A DNA stretch of 21,935 nucleotides from an uncultured Clostridia bacterium (lineage in GTDB: Bacteria > Bacillota > Clostridia > TANB77 > CAG-508). This document shows positions 17,001 through 21,935 of the stretch, in pieces (position 1 is the first letter of the stretch; every line of letters starts with the position of its first letter). Location of the stretch: assembly GCA_934167365.1 (NCBI GenBank), contig CAKPKU010000018.1:1-21935 (forward strand). Reading direction: 5' to 3'. The position numbers were made by a program, and so were the translations under genes. The notes under the pieces are model-generated. The model was given only the letters and a program-made list of their open reading frames with translations, searched no databases and had not been told where the DNA came from.

Positions 17001-17662
17001 TTTGATAATCTAAATGATTCTACAGTATCTAATCTTTTTACTAATTTAGCCTTTTTTTGCTCACTTGCTTTTTCAAGCTCTTTTTTCAATTTTTCTGATA
17101 ATTTATCTAAGTCAACTTCTGCAAGTAGTTTATATAAAGCTTCAGCTCCCATTTCAGCTTTGAAAGATCCTCTACCGTATTTTTCTTCTGCTTCATGGAA
17201 CTCTTTTTCAGATAATACTTGACATTTTATTAATCCAGTATCACCTTTATCTGTAACTATGTAAGATGCAAAATATACAACTTTTTCAAGATTTCTTGGA
17301 GAAATATCAAGCATTAAAGCTATTCTGCTTGGTATACCTTTGAAATACCAAATATGTGCAACTGGTGCTGCAAGCTCTATATGTCCCATTCTTTCTCTTC
17401 TTACTTTTGATTTTGTTACTTCAACTCCACATCTGTCACAAACAATACCTTTATATCTAACTCTTTTATATTTACCACAATGGCATTCCCAGTCTTTTGT
17501 TGGACCAAATATTCTTTCACAGAAAAGTCCATCACGCTCTGGTTTTAAAGTTCTATAATTTATAGTCTCTGGTTTTTTTACTTCACCTTTTGACCATTCT
17601 CTTATTAATTCATCAGATGCTAATCCAATTTTAATCTTATCGAAATTCTCTAATTCCTCCAT
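14090..17662 (-). CDS. rpoC: DNA-directed RNA polymerase subunit beta'
   Basis: 1190 residues, the usual clostridial length; catalytic half of the RNA polymerase active site. Zinc site 1 is C60, C62, C75 and C78 (CHCGKYK...CDRC). The magnesium-binding NADFDGD lies at about 448-454. The trigger-loop region (TADSGYLTRRL) lies near 780. Zinc site 2 is CGTHDG (about 795) plus CRTKHGVCAKC (about 870), and GEPGTQLTMRTIH follows near 909. The start is ATG with AAAGGGGG ten bases upstream. The last 30 or so residues (EEEEDSEENYED...) form an acidic tail. It is the second gene after rpoB and ends at a strong terminator. No damage is seen. Confidence 0.99.
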   Translation of the reverse strand: MEELENFDKIKIGLASDELIREWSKGEVKKPETINYRTLKPERDGLFCERIFGPTKDWECHCGKYKRVRYKGIVCDRCGVEVTKSKVRRERMGHIELAAPVAHIWYFKGIPSRIALMLDISPRNLEKVVYFASYIVTDKGDTGLIKCQVLSEKEFHEAEEKYGRGSFKAEMGAEALYKLLAEVDLDKLSEKLKKELEKASEQKKAKLVKRLDTVESFRLSNNRPEWMIMHVVPVIPPELRPMVQLDGGRFATSDLNDLYRRVINRNNRLKRLLELGAPEIIVRNEKRMLQESVDALIDNGRRGRPVTGAGNRPLKSLSDMLKGKQGRFRQNLLGKRVDYSGRSVIVVGPELKIYQCGVPKEMAVELFKPFVMKELVGRGIAHNIKNAKRMVERLHPEVWGILEDVIKDHPVMLNRAPTLHRLGIQAFEPVLVEGRAIKLHPLVCTAFNADFDGDQMAIHLPLSPEAQAEARYLMLSTNNLLKPQDGKPVTVPTQDMILGAYYLTMEVEGEAGEGNYFASPEEAIIAHENHDLGMHAPIYVKMSKTDENGVVRYGKVKTTVGRIIYNKGIPQDLGFVDRTNPETEFDPEINFVITKKNLGKIIANSINVHGLSDTAELLDYIKATGYKYSTVGAITVSVSDVKVPEAKKTIIEEAYKQVDNITKQYKRGLITNDERYNAVIKIWSKATDDVKLAMKDNFEKLNPVFMMSDSGARGNLDQLKQIAGMRGLMASTTGKTVEIPITSCFREGLSPIEYFIAAHGARKGLSDTALRTADSGYLTRRLVDVSQNIIVRENDCGTHDGLEISTIKDGNQVVEKLEERLVGRYPLDDIINPETNELIVDSNTMITDKIASQIVAAGIEKVMVRSVIGCRTKHGVCAKCYGMGLATRENVSIGEAVGIIAAQSIGEPGTQLTMRTIHSGGVAGVADITQGLPRVEELFEARKPKGLAIVSEIDGTVRIAEEKNRKEVIITNNDDLRSYTIPFGSKLRVRDNDEVKAGDPITEGSINPGEILAIKGPNGVFNYLITEVQKVYRNQGVDINDKHIELIARQMLKKVRVEDNGDTSMFSGSLVDMYDFEDENNKVIAEGKTPATGKRVLLGITKASLATESFLSAASFQETTKVLTEAAIKGKTDELIGLKENVIIGKLIPAGTGMQVYQDTKIKTEEEEDSEENYEDNNEVENEADDSVVE

Positions 17663-17919
17663 TAACTAGGGGCCCCCTTTCAAAACAGTCTAATTCTGTT
17701 TTGTCCTTAATAATTAAATTAATACCTTAACTTTCATTAGTTAGCAATCTATATATTCCTTCATAATTTAAATATACACTGCTGTACAATTCGATTAGAA
17801 ATTTAAATTACTACTTCAAATATATTATTCAATTAAATTTTCAGATAGTGAGCTAAAGCCCACTATCCATTTTTATATAAGCGAATTTCCTCCGCATTTT
17901 TTAGATTATATAAAATCTA
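17663..17919 (-). promoter_or_regulatory. rpoB-rpoC spacer with two hairpins
   Basis: This 257-bp spacer holds two stems on the minus strand. At 17844-17867, GATAGTG pairs with CACTATC, with an inner GC-rich stem and no U-run. At 17681-17703, CAAAACAG pairs with CTGTTTTG and directly abuts the rpoC Shine-Dalgarno AAAGGGGG, which is itself followed by CCCC. No coding frame is seen. The stems may be processing or translation-control sites; neither has terminator shape. Confidence 0.5.
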
Positions 17920-20900
17920 TTAATTGTAATCCTCATCGCCATCATCATAGCTATCTTCAATTACTCCAGAATCAAAATCTGAATCATCTATATCTTCAAA
18001 CTCTGAATCTTCAAATGAATTGTCATCTATTGGTGTGAATATTTCATCACTTTCAGAATCTTCATCAGCTTCGATATATCCATCTTTTACTTCATCTTCA
18101 TCAACGATTGTATCATCAACTGCTTTTTTGTCTTCTATGTTAAAGTCTATTCCATCTTCAATATTTTCTTTTAGTTCAAGCTCTTTATCATCTTTAGTAT
18201 ATAAACGTAAGTCTAATCCTAAAGATTGAAGCTCTTTTACAAGAACTTTGAAGCTCTCTGGAACTCCTGGTTGTGGTATATTTTCACCTTTAACAATTGC
18301 CTCATATGTTTTTACTCTTCCTACAACATCATCTGATTTTACAGTTAACATTTCTTGTAGTGTATATGCTGCACCATATGCTTCAAGTGCCCAAACTTCC
18401 ATTTCTCCGAAACGTTGTCCACCAAATTGAGCTTTACCTCCTAGAGGTTGTTGTGTTACAAGTGAGTATGGTCCTGTTGAACGAGCATGTATTTTATCAT
18501 CAACTAAGTGGTGAAGTTTTAACATGTACATAACACCAACTGTAATTGGATTATCAAATAAATCTCCTGTTCTACCATCACGAAGCCATGTTTTTCCATC
18601 TCTTCTTAAACCTGCTTGCTCTAATAAGTCTTCTATTTCTTCAGATTTAGCACCATCAAATACTGGTGTTTCTACTTTAAATCCAAGTGCTCTTGCAGCC
18701 ATTCCCAAGTGAACTTCAAGAACCTGTCCTAAGTTCATACGAGAAGGGATACCTTGTGGGTTAAGTACTATATCTACTGGTGTTCCATCTTCCATAAATG
18801 GCATATCTTCTTCAGGTAATATTCTTGAAATAACACCTTTGTTACCATGACGTCCAGACATTTTATCACCAACAGATATTTTTCTCTTTGTAGCAATATA
18901 ACATCTAATTACTTGATTAACACCAGGTCCTAATTCATCAGAATTTTCCCTTGTAAATATTTTTACATCTACTATTGTTCCTGCTTCTCCATGTGGTACA
19001 CGAAGTGATGTATCTCTTACTTCTCTTGCTTTTTCTCCAAATATAGCACGAAGTAATCTTTCTTCAGCTGTTAGTTCTGTTTCTCCTTTTGGAGTAACTT
19101 TACCAACTAATATATCTCCAGGTCTTACTTCTGCACCTATTCTAATGATACCATCTTCATCTAAGTCTTTTAATCCATCTTCACCAACATTTGGAATATC
19201 TCTTGTAATTTCTTCTGGTCCTAATTTAGTATCACGACATTCACAATCATATTCTTCAATGTGGATTGATGTATATACATCTTCCTTTACTAATCTTTCA
19301 CTTATTAATACAGCATCCTCGTAGTTGTAACCTTCCCATGTCATGAATGCTATTAATACGTTTTTACCAAGAGCCATTTCACCATTTTGTGTTGATGGTC
19401 CATCTGCTAATATTTCTCCTGCTTTTACTCTTTCTCCTTTAGCTACAACAGGTCTTTGGTTAATACATGTACCACCATTTGTTCTCTTGAATTTACGTAA
19501 TTTGTATTTATCTAATACATTATTTTTATTTCTAACAACAACTTCATCAGATGAAACATGTTCTACAACACCATCTGTTTTTGCAACAACCGTTATTCCA
19601 GAATCTTTTGCTGCTCTATATTCAATACCTGTTCCTACTATTGGTGATTCTGTTGTTAATAGTGGAACTGCTTGACGTTGCATGTTTGATCCCATTAGTG
19701 AACGCTTAACATCATCATGCTCTAAGAAAGGAATCATTGCTGCTGCAACTGAAACTAATTGCTTTGGTGAAATATCTATATAGTCAACTTGTGATTTGTC
19801 AACTTCTAAGATTTCCTCTTTGAAACGAGCTCTAATTCTGTTATTTATTAATCTTCCTTCTTCATCTAAAGGCTCTGTTGCTTGTGCAATAATATATTTG
19901 TCTTCTACATCTGCTGACATGTATTCAATTATGTCTGTTACTTTTCCTGTTTCTTTATCTACCTTTTTGTATGGTGTTTCAACAAATCCATATTCATTAA
20001 TTTGAGCAAAACATGAAAGTGCTGAAATAAGTCCAATGTTTGGTCCTTCTGGAGATTCTACTGGACATAATCTTCCATAGTGAGTATGGTGAATATCCCT
20101 AACCTCGAAACCAGCTCTTTCTCTTGTAAGACCTCCAGGTCCTAATGCTGAAATTCTTCTTTTATGTGTTAATTCTGAAAGTGGGTTTGTTTGATCCATA
20201 AATTGTGATAATTGAGAGCTTCCAAAGAATTCTCTTATTGATGATGTTATTGGTTTTGTATTGATTAATGTTTGTGGTGTTACAACATCTAAGTCTTGTG
20301 TTGTCATTCTTTCACGAACTGCTCTTTCTAATCTTGTTAGACCAATTCTGAATTGATTTTGTAATAATTCACCAACACATCTTATACGTCTGTTTCCTAA
20401 ATGATCTATATCATCTATTTCACCAATTCCATAATCTAATCCAAGTAAATAACTTATTGAAGCTATTATATCTTCTGTTGTTACATGTTTTGGCACAAGT
20501 TCTTCTTCTCTTTCTTTTAGAACTTTATGTAATTTTTCTGGCTCTGTTGTATCTAATATTGATTTTAATACTTCATAATTTACAAGCTCTTTAAAGTGTA
20601 GATCACTTATATCAACATCAGTTACAAATTTATGAATATCAACTGTTGAGTTTCCTATAACTCTAACTTTTTTGTCATTTACTTTTAAGTCTACAATATT
20701 TATTCCTGTATTTTGTATTGCAATTGCTGTATCTTCTGATATTTCAGTATCTTTTTCTACTAATAATTCACCTGTTGATGGGTCAATTATATCATCATAT
20801 GATATTTTTCCTGTAATACGAGCTGCTAAACTTAATTTTTGATTGAATTTATATCTTCCTACTTTTGATAAATCATATCTTCTATGATCAAAGAATAATC

Positions 20901-21666
20901 CATTAAATAAGTTTCTTGCAGCATCTACTGTTGGAAGCTCTCCTGGTCTTAATTTTTTGTAGATTTCAATTAAAGCTTCATCTTGAGTTTTTACTGTATC
21001 TTTATTTATTGTAGCTATTATTTTGTCATCTTCTCCAAATAAGTCTATTATTTGTTGATCTGTTTCTACTCCAATTGCTCTTAATAATGATGTAACAGGT
21101 AATTTTCTTGTTCTATCAACTCTTACATTTATAACATCATTTGAATCTGTTTCATATTCAATCCATGCTCCACGAATTGGCATTACAGTTGAAGTATAAA
21201 TTCTTTTTCCTGTTTTATCAAAATCTGTTGCATAGTAACATCCTGGTGAACGAACTAACTGGCTGACAACAACTCTTTCAGCACCATTAATTATGAATGT
21301 TCCACTTTCTGTCATTACTGGAAAATCGCCTAAATAAATCTCTTGCTCTTTTATTTCTCCAGTTTCTCTATTTATTAATCTTACTTTAACATGTAATCTT
21401 GTTGAATATGTTGCATCTCTTTCTTTTGCTTCTTCTTGTGTATATTTAGTCTTTTTTTCCATGAAATAATCGAAAAATTCAAGAACTAAATTTCCAGTAT
21501 AGTCAATTATTGGAGAAATGTCTTTTAATACTTCTCCTAATCCTTCTTCAATGAACCAATTATAAGAATCTTTTTGAACTTGAATAAGGTTTGGCATTTC
21601 TATTGAATCACCAATTTTTGAAAACGTCTTTCGTATAGCTTTCTCATGTTTTATTTCTTTTAACAA
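17920..21666 (-). CDS. rpoB: DNA-directed RNA polymerase subunit beta
   Basis: 1248 residues. The start is TTG at 21666, seven bases after AGGGGTG; an ATG start would cost 23 residues before the conserved MPNLIQVQK. The rifampicin-binding region near residue 484 (LSQFMDQTNPLSELTHKRR, then ISALGPGG) keeps the Asp, His and Ser linked to susceptibility, so rifampicin sensitivity is expected. RLCPVESPEGPNIG lies near 535 and KMSGRHGNKG near 935. After LVKELQSLGLDLRLY the protein extends by about 90 residues rich in Asp, Glu and Ser, longer than the usual family C-terminus. It lies upstream of rpoC in the standard order. rplL, normally upstream, would be beyond the right edge. Confidence 0.99.
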   Translation of the reverse strand: MLKEIKHEKAIRKTFSKIGDSIEMPNLIQVQKDSYNWFIEEGLGEVLKDISPIIDYTGNLVLEFFDYFMEKKTKYTQEEAKERDATYSTRLHVKVRLINRETGEIKEQEIYLGDFPVMTESGTFIINGAERVVVSQLVRSPGCYYATDFDKTGKRIYTSTVMPIRGAWIEYETDSNDVINVRVDRTRKLPVTSLLRAIGVETDQQIIDLFGEDDKIIATINKDTVKTQDEALIEIYKKLRPGELPTVDAARNLFNGLFFDHRRYDLSKVGRYKFNQKLSLAARITGKISYDDIIDPSTGELLVEKDTEISEDTAIAIQNTGINIVDLKVNDKKVRVIGNSTVDIHKFVTDVDISDLHFKELVNYEVLKSILDTTEPEKLHKVLKEREEELVPKHVTTEDIIASISYLLGLDYGIGEIDDIDHLGNRRIRCVGELLQNQFRIGLTRLERAVRERMTTQDLDVVTPQTLINTKPITSSIREFFGSSQLSQFMDQTNPLSELTHKRRISALGPGGLTRERAGFEVRDIHHTHYGRLCPVESPEGPNIGLISALSCFAQINEYGFVETPYKKVDKETGKVTDIIEYMSADVEDKYIIAQATEPLDEEGRLINNRIRARFKEEILEVDKSQVDYIDISPKQLVSVAAAMIPFLEHDDVKRSLMGSNMQRQAVPLLTTESPIVGTGIEYRAAKDSGITVVAKTDGVVEHVSSDEVVVRNKNNVLDKYKLRKFKRTNGGTCINQRPVVAKGERVKAGEILADGPSTQNGEMALGKNVLIAFMTWEGYNYEDAVLISERLVKEDVYTSIHIEEYDCECRDTKLGPEEITRDIPNVGEDGLKDLDEDGIIRIGAEVRPGDILVGKVTPKGETELTAEERLLRAIFGEKAREVRDTSLRVPHGEAGTIVDVKIFTRENSDELGPGVNQVIRCYIATKRKISVGDKMSGRHGNKGVISRILPEEDMPFMEDGTPVDIVLNPQGIPSRMNLGQVLEVHLGMAARALGFKVETPVFDGAKSEEIEDLLEQAGLRRDGKTWLRDGRTGDLFDNPITVGVMYMLKLHHLVDDKIHARSTGPYSLVTQQPLGGKAQFGGQRFGEMEVWALEAYGAAYTLQEMLTVKSDDVVGRVKTYEAIVKGENIPQPGVPESFKVLVKELQSLGLDLRLYTKDDKELELKENIEDGIDFNIEDKKAVDDTIVDEDEVKDGYIEADEDSESDEIFTPIDDNSFEDSEFEDIDDSDFDSGVIEDSYDDGDEDYN

Positions 21667-21935
21667 AACAACTCACCCCTATAAAAAATTAAGCAGAATA
21701 GAAAATACAAATTTTAAATTCATAATTTAAAACTTGTGGAAGATACCTGTTATACAGTTATCCTAATATATATGAAATATTAAAATAAGTCCCTCTTAGT
21801 ATTGTAATATGTTTAATATTAATATAATACTCTGCCAATACTGTATTAATATCTCATTATTACAACATAATTCCTCTTATTTTAACTTGACATAACAAAG
21901 TCATTGATAGCACATAAAAAAGGCATGATGTCTTT
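21667..21935 (-). promoter_or_regulatory. rpoB leader region, no gene seen
   Basis: 269 AT-rich bases upstream of rpoB. Visible here are the Shine-Dalgarno AGGGGTG, a perfect 9-bp hairpin with a 3-nt loop at 21712-21732, and at the far edge GACATCATGCC followed by T6 on the minus strand (about 21915-21932), which looks like the 3' half of a terminator for an upstream gene such as rplL. No convincing promoter was found; TTGGCA followed 17 bp later by TAAACA is only a weak candidate. Confidence 0.4.

Noticed and set aside
18020..20005. Plus-strand frames within rpoB
   Set aside because: Antisense shadows of a strongly conserved gene; the Ser-rich one at 18020 mirrors the acidic tail codons.

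Overview
The window is very AT-rich with a standard genetic code. It has clostridial-type rpoB and rpoC, strong AGGAGG-type ribosome binding sites, sigma-A promoters and genome-encoded tRNA CCA ends. This points to a low-GC Firmicute of the Clostridia, probably a host-associated or uncultivated lineage. A LysM-M14 peptidoglycan peptidase without a signal peptide hints at a spore former. Species-level placement is not possible from this sequence alone.

Layout. 1-6693 (minus) is the open 5' part of a giant surface protein, at least 2231 residues. It has a signal peptide, BspA-type leucine-rich repeats, a DUF11-like stretch, a SpaA/Cna-B-like domain and about 31 GLUG-like repeats interrupted by a second SpaA-like domain; its C-terminus lies beyond the left edge. 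6694-7037 is its leader and promoter region plus an isolated inverted repeat. 7038-7758 (plus) is a tRNA cluster: Arg(ACG), then a second transcription unit of Lys(TTT), Glu(TTC) and Thr(TGT). The tRNA-Thr gene is interrupted in its anticodon loop, directly after the anticodon, by a 231-nt group I intron whose core helices can be drawn by hand. Several of these tRNAs are enclosed by inverted repeats.

7915-9477 (plus) holds two genes that each carry a single +1 frameshift: a FabG-like short-chain dehydrogenase/reductase, and a DUF11-type beta-sandwich protein whose lost C-terminal half can be recovered in the next frame. After a 19-bp bidirectional terminator come two minus-strand genes: a beta-helix protein ending in a WxL-like wall-binding domain, and, upstream of it, a LysM-M14 gamma-D-glutamyl-diamino-acid peptidase. 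None of these last three proteins has a signal peptide. 12652-14001 (plus) is a compact unit of four small membrane proteins (unknown, TM2, DUF2752, DUF4870-like).

14090-21666 (minus) is rpoB followed by rpoC, encoding the beta and beta' subunits of RNA polymerase. They are separated by 257 bp containing two hairpins, and both proteins end in strongly acidic tails. rpoB appears to start with TTG. The ordinary part of the window is rpoBC and the tRNAs; the accessory part is the cell-surface and envelope genes on either side of the tRNA cluster. The group I intron in tRNA-Thr(UGU) is the most notable element.
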